Assembly: GCF_042665255.1 (NCBI RefSeq)
Contig: NZ_JBHTCD010000010.1
Length of the DNA: 64,000 nucleotides
Reading direction: 5' to 3' (one strand)
DNA from: Insolitispirillum peregrinum
GTDB taxonomy: Bacteria > Pseudomonadota > Alphaproteobacteria > Rhodospirillales > Rhodospirillaceae
Shown here: in pieces, positions 32,855 through 41,370 of the stretch
Layout: every line of letters starts with the position of its first letter
How positions within the stretch are numbered: position 1 is the stretch's first letter
Program-made: the position numbers and the translations under genes
Notes under the pieces: model-generated
The model's input: the letters and a program-made list of their open reading frames with translations, nothing else
Told to the model about the DNA's origin: nothing
Databases searched by the model: none

Positions 32855-34333
32855 ATGCCTGCTTCGTCCCGTTCTTCTGCACTCTTGACCCTGTGCTGCA
32901 TCCTGTTGCTCTCGCTGCTGGTGGTCTGGTTGCCTGCTTTTGGCCGCAAGCCACCGCCCGAGCCTGCTGCCGATGCCGTGGGGTACCTGAACATCGCCTA
33001 CCATCTGGCCCATCATCAGGTTTTTGCCGATCCGGGAACGCCGCCGACATCAACGCCGCCGTCGGGGTCGATGGTGGCTCCGCTGTATCCGGCGTTGCTG
33101 GCGGGCATGATGCGGACAGATGCGGTTTTTGATCGCCATGCTGGTTGTTTCCTGCATCGTTTTTATGCCTCGACGGATCAGGCGGCCCTCGCGGTTGCCT
33201 GCGACGGGGTACCCCCCGAGGCCACTGTAACCCCGAAAGCCTGGGGACATTCGCTCACCATCCTGCGGCTGTTTACTGCCGCAGGGCTGGCGCTGGTCTG
33301 GCTGGGCGCCCGCCGCCTTGGCCTGTCCCGCCTGGCGGCGGGGGTGGCCTTTGTCCTTGCCGCTGCCTCGGGGGCCTATGGCGAGTATGGTCAGCAATAT
33401 CTGACCGAGGGCCTGACCCTGCCGTTGGGAACGCTGGTTTCACTGTTGCTGGTCGAGGGCTGCCGTACCCTCGGAACACCCGTATCCTGCAAAAGCGTCC
33501 TGCTGTGGTGGCTGGTCGCGGGGGCGGCGTTTGGGGCGGCTGCCCTGACCCGACCGACCTTCAGCTATGTTCTGTATCTGGTGGTGCTGGCCTTGGGGGC
33601 TGGGATCCTGTGGCGACTGGTCCGCCGGCAACCGCTACTGCCGGTGCTGCTGGCCGGTGCGGCGCTGGCCATCGGCTATGGAGTGGTGATTGCCCCGTGG
33701 CTGTGGCGGAATCATCAGCTGTTCGGCCTGACCGCCATCACCGGTCCGTATGGGGGGTACATTCTGGCCCAGCGTGTTGCCTATAATGCGATGAGCGCGC
33801 GGGAATGGCTGGCATCCTTGTTGTTCTGGCTGCCGGATTTCGGCGACAGCCTGGCCCGTCTGTTCTTTCCGGCTGATCTTTTGGCCCGGCTCGACTGGTA
33901 CTCTCCCGATGCCTACTATGTGCTGGGCAACGGCGCATGGATGCGCGAGATGCTGGCGCAGGCGGGCAGCAAGGATGCCCTGCAAGGCTGGGTGCTGCGC
34001 GAAAAGGTGTTTGCCGACCTGCCCGCGCACCTCGCTGTGACCATCAGTCTGGCCCTGCGCGGCCTGTGGGTCAGCAAGTATTTTGGCCTGATCGGGGTGG
34101 TTTTCTGGCTGCCATCGCTGGTGCGCGCAGTTCGTCGGCAACAGGGGTTGTGGCTGGCCTTTTGTGCTCCGGCAATTGTTCTGCTGGGCCTGCAAGCCTT
34201 TGTCTCGGTCAGCATTCCCCGCTATAACCTGCTGGTCATCCCCTGCATGGCGATTGCCGCCGCACCGCTACTGCTCGCATGGGGACAGGGCCTGTCCCGC
34301 ACCATGTGCCGTCTGTTCAACAAAAAAGGCTGA
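32855..34333 (+). CDS. GT-C superfamily membrane glycosyltransferase (PMT/ArnT-like)
   Basis: The 492-residue polytopic inner-membrane protein has roughly 10-12 helices. The first periplasmic loop contains PAADAVGYLNIAYHLAH, where the acidic residue matches the catalytic Asp of GT-C enzymes. TRPTFSYVLYLVVLALG and PWLWRNHQLFG are typical of GT39/ArnT-like proteins. Such enzymes transfer a sugar from a polyprenyl-phosphate carrier to lipid, glycan or protein on the periplasmic side. It is followed after six bases by an EamA-like gene and then a GT2 gene, which would supply and flip that carrier. Confidence 0.82.
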   Translation: MPASSRSSALLTLCCILLLSLLVVWLPAFGRKPPPEPAADAVGYLNIAYHLAHHQVFADPGTPPTSTPPSGSMVAPLYPALLAGMMRTDAVFDRHAGCFLHRFYASTDQAALAVACDGVPPEATVTPKAWGHSLTILRLFTAAGLALVWLGARRLGLSRLAAGVAFVLAAASGAYGEYGQQYLTEGLTLPLGTLVSLLLVEGCRTLGTPVSCKSVLLWWLVAGAAFGAAALTRPTFSYVLYLVVLALGAGILWRLVRRQPLLPVLLAGAALAIGYGVVIAPWLWRNHQLFGLTAITGPYGGYILAQRVAYNAMSAREWLASLLFWLPDFGDSLARLFFPADLLARLDWYSPDAYYVLGNGAWMREMLAQAGSKDALQGWVLREKVFADLPAHLAVTISLALRGLWVSKYFGLIGVVFWLPSLVRAVRRQQGLWLAFCAPAIVLLGLQAFVSVSIPRYNLLVIPCMAIAAAPLLLAWGQGLSRTMCRLFNKKG

Positions 34334-34339
34334 TCATCC

Positions 34340-34708
34340 ATGGCAGGCTCTGCCCTGACACCAGTCAATCTGGTGATGCTGTCCGGTTTTGCGCTGTTGC
34401 TGGCTGCCGGGCAGTTCATGTTCAAATTCGCCGCCCAGTCCAGCCCCAGCCTGTCTTCCCTGCAAGGCTTTGTCGGGCTGGCGCTGTCGCCGTGGCTGTG
34501 GATTGCCCTGACCCTGTATGGCACCGCAACCCTGTTGTGGATTTTCATCCTGCAACGAGTGCCGCTGTCGCTGGCTTACCCGTTCTCGGCGCTTGGTTTT
34601 GTGATTGTTCCAGTCGTTGCGTGGCTGGTCTTTCATGAACCGCTGACTTTACGCTATGGTCTGGGTGTTGCCCTGATTCTGGGTGGCCTGTTTGTTCTTT
34701 CACGGTGA
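34340..34708 (+). CDS. EamA/SMR-like four-helix transporter (ArnE-like)
   Basis: The 122-residue protein has four hydrophobic helices of the small multidrug resistance/EamA half-size type: VNLVMLSGFALLLAAGQFMFKFAA, WLWIALTLYGTATLLWIFIL, LSLAYPFSALGFVIVPVVAW and YGLGVALILGGLFVLS. ArnE/ArnF-type proteins flip undecaprenyl-phosphate sugars across the inner membrane, usually as a pair. Only one subunit is present here, so it may form homodimers. Its position between a GT-C and a GT2 gene supports a flippase role over drug export. Confidence 0.82.
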   Translation: MAGSALTPVNLVMLSGFALLLAAGQFMFKFAAQSSPSLSSLQGFVGLALSPWLWIALTLYGTATLLWIFILQRVPLSLAYPFSALGFVIVPVVAWLVFHEPLTLRYGLGVALILGGLFVLSR

Positions 34709-34713
34709 TTTGC

Positions 34714-35721
34714 ATGACCGCTCCGGCTCCGGCGACTGATGCCCTGGCTCTGGTGACTGCCCATGATGCTGCCATTGTGGCGGTGGTGATTCCCTGCTAT
34801 CGCGTCGGAGATGCCGTTTTCCGCGTCATCAAGGGCATTGGTCCCGAGGTCCATCGCATCTATGTGATTGATGACTGCTGCCCGGAAAAGACCGGCGATC
34901 GCGTCGAACAGGACTGCGACGATCCGCGGGTGGTGGTGGTCCGTCACCCGGTCAACAAGGGCGTCGGCGGCGCGGTGATCACCGGGTACACCCATGCGGC
35001 CAGCGATGGCGCAACAGTGGTGATCAAACTTGACGGAGACGGCCAGATGGACCCGACCCTGATCCCGCGCTTCATCCGTCCGATTCTCGAAGGCCGCGCC
35101 GATTACACCAAGGGCAACCGCTTTTACCGCCTCAGCTCGTTGCGCGGCATGCCGCCGATTCGTCTGTTCGGCAATGCGGTCCTGTCGTTCCTGACCAAGT
35201 TTTCCAGCGGCTACTGGCAGGTTTTCGACCCGACCAACGGCTATACCGCCATCCACGGTGCCTTGCTGCGGCACATGCCACTGGACAAGGTGGCACAGGA
35301 TTATTTCTTTGAATCCGACATGCTGTTCCGTCTGAACACCCTGCGGGCGGTGGTGCGCGACATCCCGATGGATGCCGTTTATGCCGACGAGGTTTCCGGG
35401 CTGAAGATCGGCAAGGTCATTCCGCGCTTTCTGGCCCGCCACACGGTCAATCTGGCCAAGCGCATCTTCTACAACTACTTCCTGCGCGACTTTCAGGTGG
35501 CCTCACTGGCCCTGATGCTGGGACTGCCGTTGACCGTGACCGGCATGCTGTTCGGGATCAGCGCCTGGCACGAGTCGGCGGTGCAAGGGGTGGCAACACC
35601 GGCCGGGACCGTCATGCTGGCGGCACTACCGATCCTGATTGGCAGTCAGTTGCTGATGTTGGCCATGGCCTATGATATGCAGAACCAACCAACCTTGCCC
35701 GCCCACAAGGACATCGAGTAG
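34714..35721 (+). CDS. GT2 family glycosyltransferase, polyprenyl-phosphate sugar synthase-like
   Basis: The 335-residue enzyme has a GT-A domain with AVVIPCYRVGDAVFRVIKG, HPVNKGVGGAVITGY, the metal-binding KLDGDGQMDP and ADYTKGNRFY, followed by two C-terminal membrane helices (about 250-325). This layout matches dolichyl- or undecaprenyl-phosphate glucose/mannose synthases. It would charge the lipid carrier that the EamA-like protein flips and the GT-C enzyme uses. GTG 34705 overlapping the previous stop is an alternative start. bioF follows after five bases. Confidence 0.88.
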   Translation: MTAPAPATDALALVTAHDAAIVAVVIPCYRVGDAVFRVIKGIGPEVHRIYVIDDCCPEKTGDRVEQDCDDPRVVVVRHPVNKGVGGAVITGYTHAASDGATVVIKLDGDGQMDPTLIPRFIRPILEGRADYTKGNRFYRLSSLRGMPPIRLFGNAVLSFLTKFSSGYWQVFDPTNGYTAIHGALLRHMPLDKVAQDYFFESDMLFRLNTLRAVVRDIPMDAVYADEVSGLKIGKVIPRFLARHTVNLAKRIFYNYFLRDFQVASLALMLGLPLTVTGMLFGISAWHESAVQGVATPAGTVMLAALPILIGSQLLMLAMAYDMQNQPTLPAHKDIE

Positions 35722-35726
35722 CGCCC

Positions 35727-36929
35727 ATGGCAGGATCACGCTTTGAGCAGCAAATGGCAGACCGGCTACGGACCCTGACGGCCCGTGGTCTCCAGCGTGA
35801 TCTCCGCGCCAGCAGCATCCCCGGTCCCGGCCTGATCGAACGGGCGGGACGGCGGTTGCACAATTTCTCGTCCAATGACTACCTCGGGCTGGCGCTGCAT
35901 CCGGCCCTGATTGCCCGCGCGCACGCCTGGGCCAGCGAACATGGCGCCGGTGCCACCGCCTCGCGGCTGGTGTGCGGCTCGCTGACCGCCCACCAGCAGG
36001 TGGAACGCAAGGTGGCCGAGCTGAAGGGCAAGCCCGCAGCCCTGGTGCTGAACGCGGGCTTTCAGGCCAACCAGACCATTCTCGCCACCCTGCTGGCCGA
36101 GGAAGTCGCCGGACCGGCCCCGCAAGTGTTTGTGGACCGGCTGATTCACGCCAGCATGTACGAGGGCCTGAAGTCGGCCGGGATCATACCCAAGCGGTTC
36201 CGGCACAACGATCTGGATCACCTCGACGACATGCTGGGCAAGGCCCGGCGGAGTTCGCCGGACTCGACCCTGTTCATTCTGGTCGAGAGCGTTTATTCGA
36301 TGGACGGCGACCGTGCCGATCTGGCCTGCCTGTGCGACATCGCCGACATCCATGAGGCCTTTGTGTACGTCGACGAAGCCCACGCCACCGGGGTGCTCGG
36401 CCCGCAAGGCCGCGGCCTGAGCGCCGATCCGGCGGTGCGGGGACGGATCGACCTGATCATGGGAACCTTTGGCAAGGCCCTCGGCGGCTTTGGGGCCTAT
36501 GTTGCCGGATCGGAAACCTTGTGCACCTATCTGGTCAACCGCTGCCCCGGCCTGATCTACACCACCGCTCCGCCGCCGTCGGTGCTGGGGGCGATGGATG
36601 CCGCGCTGGACCTGTTGCCCTCCCTTGATGCCGAGCGGGAGCGGGTTGCAGGCCATGCCGAACTGGTCCGCCAGACCATCACCGGCTGGGGCGGGAACTG
36701 CGCCCAGTCGACCACTCAGGTGGTGCCGGTGATCCTCGGGCGAGAGGAGGCCGCGCTGGCGGCAATGCGGGCGCTGGAGGCCGCCGACTGTCTGGCCGTT
36801 GCCATTCGGCCGCCAACGGTGCCCCCCGGCACTGCCCGCTTGCGGCTGACCTTTTCCGCCGCCCACAGCCCGGAACAGGTGGCAACGCTGTTGACGGCTC
36901 TGGAGCCGGTGATCCGGTCATGCCAGTGA
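35727..36929 (+). CDS. bioF: 8-amino-7-oxononanoate synthase
   Basis: BioF joins pimeloyl-ACP (or -CoA) with L-alanine in the first ring-forming step of biotin synthesis. This 400-residue alpha-oxoamine synthase has NFSSNDYLGLALHP (47-60), GAGATASRLVCGSLTAHQ, the PLP-contacting DEAHATG (216-222), and the Schiff-base Lys250 in GTFGKALGG. It is the first biotin gene in a tightly packed run that starts with the glycosyltransferase genes. The family also includes KBL and ALAS, but the bio neighbours settle the call. Confidence 0.95.
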   Translation: MAGSRFEQQMADRLRTLTARGLQRDLRASSIPGPGLIERAGRRLHNFSSNDYLGLALHPALIARAHAWASEHGAGATASRLVCGSLTAHQQVERKVAELKGKPAALVLNAGFQANQTILATLLAEEVAGPAPQVFVDRLIHASMYEGLKSAGIIPKRFRHNDLDHLDDMLGKARRSSPDSTLFILVESVYSMDGDRADLACLCDIADIHEAFVYVDEAHATGVLGPQGRGLSADPAVRGRIDLIMGTFGKALGGFGAYVAGSETLCTYLVNRCPGLIYTTAPPPSVLGAMDAALDLLPSLDAERERVAGHAELVRQTITGWGGNCAQSTTQVVPVILGREEAALAAMRALEAADCLAVAIRPPTVPPGTARLRLTFSAAHSPEQVATLLTALEPVIRSCQ

Positions 36930-36953
36930 GACCCAAATGCCAGTGAGGCCAAA

Positions 36954-37574
36954 ATGATTGTGCTGGTCCATGGCTGGAGCTTTACGCCCGCCGTCTGGGA
37001 CGGGGTGCGCGCCTGCCTGCCTGCCAATCTGCCGGTTACGGCGGTTGATCTGGGCTTTTATGGGACCCCGTCCGCACTCCCCCCGATCGAAGAAATACGG
37101 CTGGCGGTGGGGCATTCCTATGGGGTGATGTGGCTGTTGCGCCAGCTTCCGCCCTCGGTGCCGTTGCTGTCGGTCAATGGCTTTGCCCGCTTTTGCAGTG
37201 GCGACGGCCAGAGCGGTGGAACCCCGGTGCGAATGGTGGAACGGATGATCAGCCGCCTTGGCAATGACCCGATGGGGGTTCTGGACAGTTTCCGTGCTCG
37301 CTGCGGTGTGACCACGCGCGAAAACGCTCCGCCGGACAGCGCCGCCCTGACCGCTGGCTTGCGGGCCTTGGCCGATGACGATCAGCGGTCTGCCTTGCGG
37401 ACGCGTCAAACGGTGCGGGCGCTGGCCTGTGCCGATGACGAGATTGCTCCGGCGACCCTCAGCCTTGAAACCTTTCCCCCCGAGCAGCTCACCCTGCTGC
37501 CTGCAGGGGGCCATTTGTTGCCACTCAGCCAGCCAGCCCGTGTCGCCGAGGCCATCCAGAGCATGGTCCGATGA
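36954..37574 (+). CDS. BioH-like alpha/beta hydrolase, predicted pimeloyl-ACP methyl ester esterase
   Basis: The 206-residue alpha/beta hydrolase has LVHGWSFTPAVWDGV, a serine nucleophile S55 in VGHSYG, a likely acid at D161 or D162 and H187 in PAGGHLLPL. It is about 50 residues shorter than E. coli BioH (256) because the cap region is reduced, so it is closer in size to BioG. Its position between bioF and bioC (overlapping bioC by ATGA) makes demethylation of pimeloyl-ACP methyl ester, the step after BioC chemistry, the likely role. It is not a clear member of the named BioH, BioG, BioJ or BioK groups. Confidence 0.75.
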   Translation: MIVLVHGWSFTPAVWDGVRACLPANLPVTAVDLGFYGTPSALPPIEEIRLAVGHSYGVMWLLRQLPPSVPLLSVNGFARFCSGDGQSGGTPVRMVERMISRLGNDPMGVLDSFRARCGVTTRENAPPDSAALTAGLRALADDDQRSALRTRQTVRALACADDEIAPATLSLETFPPEQLTLLPAGGHLLPLSQPARVAEAIQSMVR

Positions 37575-38377
37575 CCTCCTCCCGGCCTGCCGCCGATGCC
37601 TGGAAGGATCAGGTTGCCCGACGATTCGGGGCGGCGAGTGCGGGCTATGATGATGCGGCAGGCAGTCAGCAGGCGATTGCGGCGACGCTGGCCGGACACT
37701 GCTTGCCCCGGTTACAGGGGAAGGCCCCCCGCCGGGTGCTGGAAATCGGCTGCGGGACCGGTTTTTTAACGGCGGCCCTGTTGCCCGCCTTGCCGTCTGT
37801 CACCGACTGGCAGGCCACCGATCTGGCCGCCCCGATGCTGGCCGCGACCCGTCAGCGAATCGCAGCCCTCGGCATTGCCCCGGCGCGGGTACACACCACG
37901 GTCATGGATGGCGAAGCTCCCACCCTGTCCGGTCAGTGGGATCTGGTTTGCTCCAGTCTGGCCGTCCAGTGGTTCCGGGATTTGCGCGCCGGGCTTCAGC
38001 GTTTGATCGACAGTCTGGCCCCCGGCGGGCTGCTGGCGGTGACCACGCTGGGCTGTGACAGCTTTGCCCTGTGGCAACAGGTCTGTGCCGAAGACGGGCT
38101 AAGCACCTTTGCCAGCCGCTATCCGGATGCCGACCGCCTGCGACAGTGGTTTCCTTCAGCGAGCATCCATGAGCATCATCAGCCGCTGGACAGCGAGGCC
38201 ACCGGCATGGCGTTCCTGCGGGCTTTGCGCGCCATCGGTGCCGACAGTCCGCCCCCGGACCACCAGCCTGCGCCCCCGGCAGCCTTGCGGCGGGCGATCC
38301 GGCGGCTGGGTGCCCGCAGCGGCGGCACCTATCATGTTCTGACCGTGTTAGCAGAGAGGCCTTGCGATGCAAGATAG
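37571..38377 (+). CDS. bioC: malonyl-ACP O-methyltransferase
   Basis: BioC methylates malonyl-ACP so that it can enter fatty acid elongation as a disguised pimelate primer. The 268-residue class I methyltransferase shows VARRFGAASAGYDDAA at the start (typical BioC N-terminus), motif I VLEIGCGTGFLT near 56-67, WQATDLAAPML, and WDLVCSSLAVQWFRDL. It overlaps the upstream hydrolase by ATGA and bioD by 11 bases. The close coupling with an esterase gene fits the BioC-BioH route. Confidence 0.93.
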   Translation: MTSSRPAADAWKDQVARRFGAASAGYDDAAGSQQAIAATLAGHCLPRLQGKAPRRVLEIGCGTGFLTAALLPALPSVTDWQATDLAAPMLAATRQRIAALGIAPARVHTTVMDGEAPTLSGQWDLVCSSLAVQWFRDLRAGLQRLIDSLAPGGLLAVTTLGCDSFALWQQVCAEDGLSTFASRYPDADRLRQWFPSASIHEHHQPLDSEATGMAFLRALRAIGADSPPPDHQPAPPAALRRAIRRLGARSGGTYHVLTVLAERPCDAR

Positions 38378-39050
38378 CCCGTTTTCGCCCGTGCCCGGCT
38401 CGTGTTTTGTCACCGGCACCGGTACCGATGTCGGCAAGACCGTGGTGGCGGCGGCTTTGGTGGCCGCGTTGGGGGCCGATTACTGGAAACCGGTTCAAAG
38501 CGGTACCGATGAGCTGCCTGCCGGAGACGCCGGAACGGTTGCCCGGCTGGCCGCGCTGGGCGAAGACCGGCTGGTGCCAACCGTCTATGCCTTCAAGGCC
38601 CCCCTGTCCCCCGATCAGGCCGCCGCCCGCGAACAGGTGACCATTGACCTCAGCAGCCTGACCTTGCCCCGCCGCGAGCGCCCGCTGGTGGTCGAAGGGG
38701 CCGGAGGCATTCTGGTGCCGCTCAGCCGTCGCCACACGATGGTTCACCTGATGGCCCGCCTGCTGTTGCCAGTGGTGGTGGTGGCCCCCAGCGGTCTGGG
38801 CACCATCAACCATACCCTGCTGACGCTGGAAGGGCTGCGCCATCGCAACCTGCCGGTGGCCGGGGTGATTTTCAGTGGTCCGCCCCACCCGGACAATGCC
38901 GAGTCGGTCGCGCGGCTGGGTGCCGTTCGGGTGCTGGGGACCTTGCCCCGCCTTGATCCCCTCACCCCTGCGGCGCTGGCGCAGGCGGCTCAGGCCCTTG
39001 ACCTGTCGCCGCTGATTGATCCGCCCACCCGTGGTTTTGCAGAGTTCTGA
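38367..39050 (+). CDS. bioD: dethiobiotin synthetase
   Basis: BioD closes the ureido ring of dethiobiotin from 7,8-diaminopelargonate, CO2 and ATP. The 227-residue protein has the P-loop VTGTGTDVGKT (15-25), YWKPVQSG with the substrate lysine, VEGAGGILVPL, and the GLGTINHTLLTLE segment. ATG 38367 follows GAGAGG by seven bases inside the end of bioC. The bioA start codon is one base past the bioD stop. Confidence 0.95.
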   Translation: MQDSPFSPVPGSCFVTGTGTDVGKTVVAAALVAALGADYWKPVQSGTDELPAGDAGTVARLAALGEDRLVPTVYAFKAPLSPDQAAAREQVTIDLSSLTLPRRERPLVVEGAGGILVPLSRRHTMVHLMARLLLPVVVVAPSGLGTINHTLLTLEGLRHRNLPVAGVIFSGPPHPDNAESVARLGAVRVLGTLPRLDPLTPAALAQAAQALDLSPLIDPPTRGFAEF

Positions 39051-39051
39051 C

Positions 39052-40389
39052 ATGTCCCGTCTGTCCCCCGCCGAGATCATCGCCCTTGACCGTGCCCACG
39101 TCTGGCACCCCTTCACGCAAGCGCAGACCGCTCCCGATCCGGTGGTGATCGAGCGTGGTGCAGGAGTCTCGCTGTTCGAGCCCGATGGCCGGGAATGGCT
39201 GGATCTGGTGTCGTCGTGGTGGGTCAACCTGCACGGCCACGGCCACACCGGGATTGCCGAGGCCATTGCCGCGCAGGCCCGCACGCTGGAGCATGTGATC
39301 TTTGCCCAGATCACCCACCGCCCTGCCGCCGAGCTGTCAGCCCGTCTTGCCGCCGCCTTGCCCGCCGGACTGGAGCGGGTGTTCTTTTCAGATAACGGCT
39401 CGACCGCCATTGAAGTGGCGATGAAAGCGGCCCTGCAATTGCACCGCAATCAGGGGCAAAACCAGCGCCAGCGCTTTCTGGCCTTTGACGGCGGCTATCA
39501 CGGCGATACCGTCGGGGCGATGTCTGCCGGGGTCTCGTCCGGATTCTTCAATGCCTGGACGGAAATGCTGTTCCCGGTCGATGTGCTCGACCTGCCAACC
39601 ACCTGGATCGGTGACGATGCCGTCGAGGCCAAAGAAGCCGCTGCGCTGGCGGCTCTGGACCAACACCTTGCCGCCTGTGGTGACCAGATCGTTGCCGCGA
39701 TCATTGAGCCACTGGTGCAGGGGGCCAGCGGCATGCGCATGCACCGGGCCGGTTTCCTGAAGCAGGCCGCCGAGCGCCTGCGGGCGGCGGGTGTGCTGGT
39801 GATTTTCGATGAAGTGATGACCGGCTTCGGTCGTACCGGCGCGGTCTTTGCCTGTCAGCAGGTCGGCTTCAGCCCGGACTTCCTCTGTCTGTCAAAGGGG
39901 CTGACCGGCGGGTTCCTGCCGATGGCGCTGACCATCACCACGCCTGCGGTCTATGAGGCTTTTCTTGATCCGTCGGTGGAAAAGGCATTCCTGCACGGCC
40001 ATTCGTACACCGCCAATCCACTGGGCTGTGCGGCGGCTCTGGCGTCGCTCGATCTGACCCTGTCAGCCGACTGTGCCGCCCAGCGTCAGCGAATCGAACG
40101 CCACCACCGCGCCGCGCTGGCCGAACTGGCAGACTTGCCAATGGTGTGCCAGCCGCGTGTGCAGGGCACCATCGCCGCCCTGACCATCCGCATGCCCGAT
40201 GGTCCGAATGGCAAGGGGGGTTATGCCTCGCCGCTGGGGGCGCAATTGACCGCCAGCTTCCGTCAGAATGGCCTGCTGCTGCGCCCGCTGGGGAATGTTG
40301 TGTACATGCTGCCGCCCTACTGCATCAGCGATGAACAGCTGGAGCGTGGCTGGCAGGGCATCCGCCGGGCCTTGCTGGCCCTGCGTTAG
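39052..40389 (+). CDS. bioA: adenosylmethionine-8-amino-7-oxononanoate aminotransferase
   Basis: BioA transaminates 8-amino-7-oxononanoate with S-adenosylmethionine as amino donor. This 445-residue class III transaminase has HVWHPFTQ, the SSWWVNLHGHGH segment, FFSDNGSTAIEVAMK, DGGYHGDTVGAMS, IFDEVMTGFGRTG, and the PLP Lys282 in LSKGLTGGFLPMALT. It is the last gene of the biotin run. bioB, which is needed for the final sulfur insertion, is not in the window. Confidence 0.96.
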   Translation: MSRLSPAEIIALDRAHVWHPFTQAQTAPDPVVIERGAGVSLFEPDGREWLDLVSSWWVNLHGHGHTGIAEAIAAQARTLEHVIFAQITHRPAAELSARLAAALPAGLERVFFSDNGSTAIEVAMKAALQLHRNQGQNQRQRFLAFDGGYHGDTVGAMSAGVSSGFFNAWTEMLFPVDVLDLPTTWIGDDAVEAKEAAALAALDQHLAACGDQIVAAIIEPLVQGASGMRMHRAGFLKQAAERLRAAGVLVIFDEVMTGFGRTGAVFACQQVGFSPDFLCLSKGLTGGFLPMALTITTPAVYEAFLDPSVEKAFLHGHSYTANPLGCAAALASLDLTLSADCAAQRQRIERHHRAALAELADLPMVCQPRVQGTIAALTIRMPDGPNGKGGYASPLGAQLTASFRQNGLLLRPLGNVVYMLPPYCISDEQLERGWQGIRRALLALR

Positions 40390-40420
40390 AACAGCAGGGG
40401 ATGATCACAGTCATCAGACG

Positions 40421-40458
40421 TAAAAACAGGCACCGGCTTTCAAAAACCGGTGCCTGTT
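40421..40458 (-). terminator. terminator of the small membrane protein gene
   Basis: The stem AACAGGCACCGG / CCGGTGCCTGTT is perfect, and on the minus strand it is followed by TTTTTA. It also lies downstream of bioA and may help to end that transcript. Confidence 0.85.
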
Positions 40459-40473
40459 CCGTGACGGGATATC

Positions 40474-40773
40474 TTATTTCGCAGCCATGGGTTGCGCCGA
40501 AATGTTCCATGCCGCAGACGCCTGCTCCCAACCCGGTCCCACCGGACGGTAGCCGCGTTCAAGATAGTAATGGGCCGTCTGCTTGTTGATCACAAACATC
40601 AGGTACAGGTTGCTCAACCCCATGGTAATCATCGAGATGATCACCCAGATCAACCCCTGCACCGGCATCCCGCGAAAGAAAAACGGCAAGCCACCGAAAA
40701 AGAAGCTGGTCCAGGAAAACCCGACCTTAACCTGACGAACCACACCAGCATCATTCTGCATGCTAACGTTCAT
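40474..40773 (-). CDS. small membrane protein, member A of a paralogous pair (DUF2628-like)
   Basis: The protein of about 99 residues has two membrane segments, FSWTSFFFGGLPFFFRGMPVQ and LIWVIISMITMGLSNLYLMFVI, followed by YLERGYRPVGPGWEQASAAWN. The arrangement resembles the DUF2628/HrgC type, which has no settled function. It shares a clear pattern with the protein at 40993-41370, including RGMPV, GLSN, INxxTA and GYRPxGPGW. Of several clustered ATG codons, 40773 has GGGGGA at a usable distance; 40785 is the longest form. Confidence 0.78.
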   Translation of the reverse strand: MNVSMQNDAGVVRQVKVGFSWTSFFFGGLPFFFRGMPVQGLIWVIISMITMGLSNLYLMFVINKQTAHYYLERGYRPVGPGWEQASAAWNISAQPMAAK

Positions 40774-40992
40774 CATATCCCCCATAAATGATGGAAATTC
40801 AAAGCGCGTCTTTCGATCCTTCGTTGACGCATCACCGGATTACCATGCCGAGCATACAAACAAAAAGCAAATATATGAACAGCATCTTTTTTTGATTGAT
40901 TTCCAGACTTCTATAGATAACGCTTTCCCATATTACAGATAAGATCATTCCCCACGCCTTAAAATACAATGCAGCGGAAAGGAGAGAATTTT
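40774..40992. other. A+T-rich divergent promoter region of the membrane-protein pair
   Basis: The 219 bases between the two paralogous genes are strikingly A+T-rich for this chromosome (for example around 40855-40960). They must carry both promoters. No repeat family member is present. The base composition suggests that the pair was acquired together. Confidence 0.5.
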
Positions 40993-41370
40993 TTGCGTCT
41001 ATACATGCGAAATGATCTGGGACTGACGCGAGAAGTATCAACAGGTATATCCATCTTCGCCCTGTTTTTCGGCGGGCTGGTTTTCCTCGTCCGTGGCATG
41101 CCTGTGCATGCCCTGTTATGGATTGCCCTGTCCATGTTCACATCAGGACTGAGTAATGTTGTGCTGATGGTGCTGATCAATCGCATCACCGCCGTCCACT
41201 ATCTGGGACAAGGCTATCGCCCTACCGGCCCCGGCTGGGATAAAGCCGCCCGGAAATGGAACATCATTCTCCCCGCACCACCCACTCCTCCCCGCCAGAT
41301 TGTCCGGAACGGATTCGGCCAGACGGCCGGGTCACGACGCCGCAGTCGGCGCAGTCGCCGCCGGACTTGA
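40993..41370 (+). CDS. small membrane protein, member B of a paralogous pair (DUF2628-like)
   Basis: The protein of about 125 residues has the same core as its divergent neighbour: ISIFALFFGGLVFLVRGMPVHALLWIALSMFTSGLSNVVLMVLIN, written here only as landmarks FFGGLVF, RGMPV and GLSNVV, then YLGQGYRPTGPGWDKAARKWN. It differs in a basic C-terminal tail (SRRRSRRSRRRT). The TTG at 40993 is the best start because GGAGAG lies six bases upstream; ATG 40969 precedes that site and ATG 41005 is a shorter option. The function is unknown. Confidence 0.72.
   Translation: MRLYMRNDLGLTREVSTGISIFALFFGGLVFLVRGMPVHALLWIALSMFTSGLSNVVLMVLINRITAVHYLGQGYRPTGPGWDKAARKWNIILPAPPTPPRQIVRNGFGQTAGSRRRSRRSRRRT

Noticed and set aside
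30159..40389. A novel defence or toxin-antitoxin system in the accessory-looking region
   Set aside because: Each gene resolves to metabolism, envelope or regulation; no toxin, reverse transcriptase, nuclease effector or restriction gene is visible.
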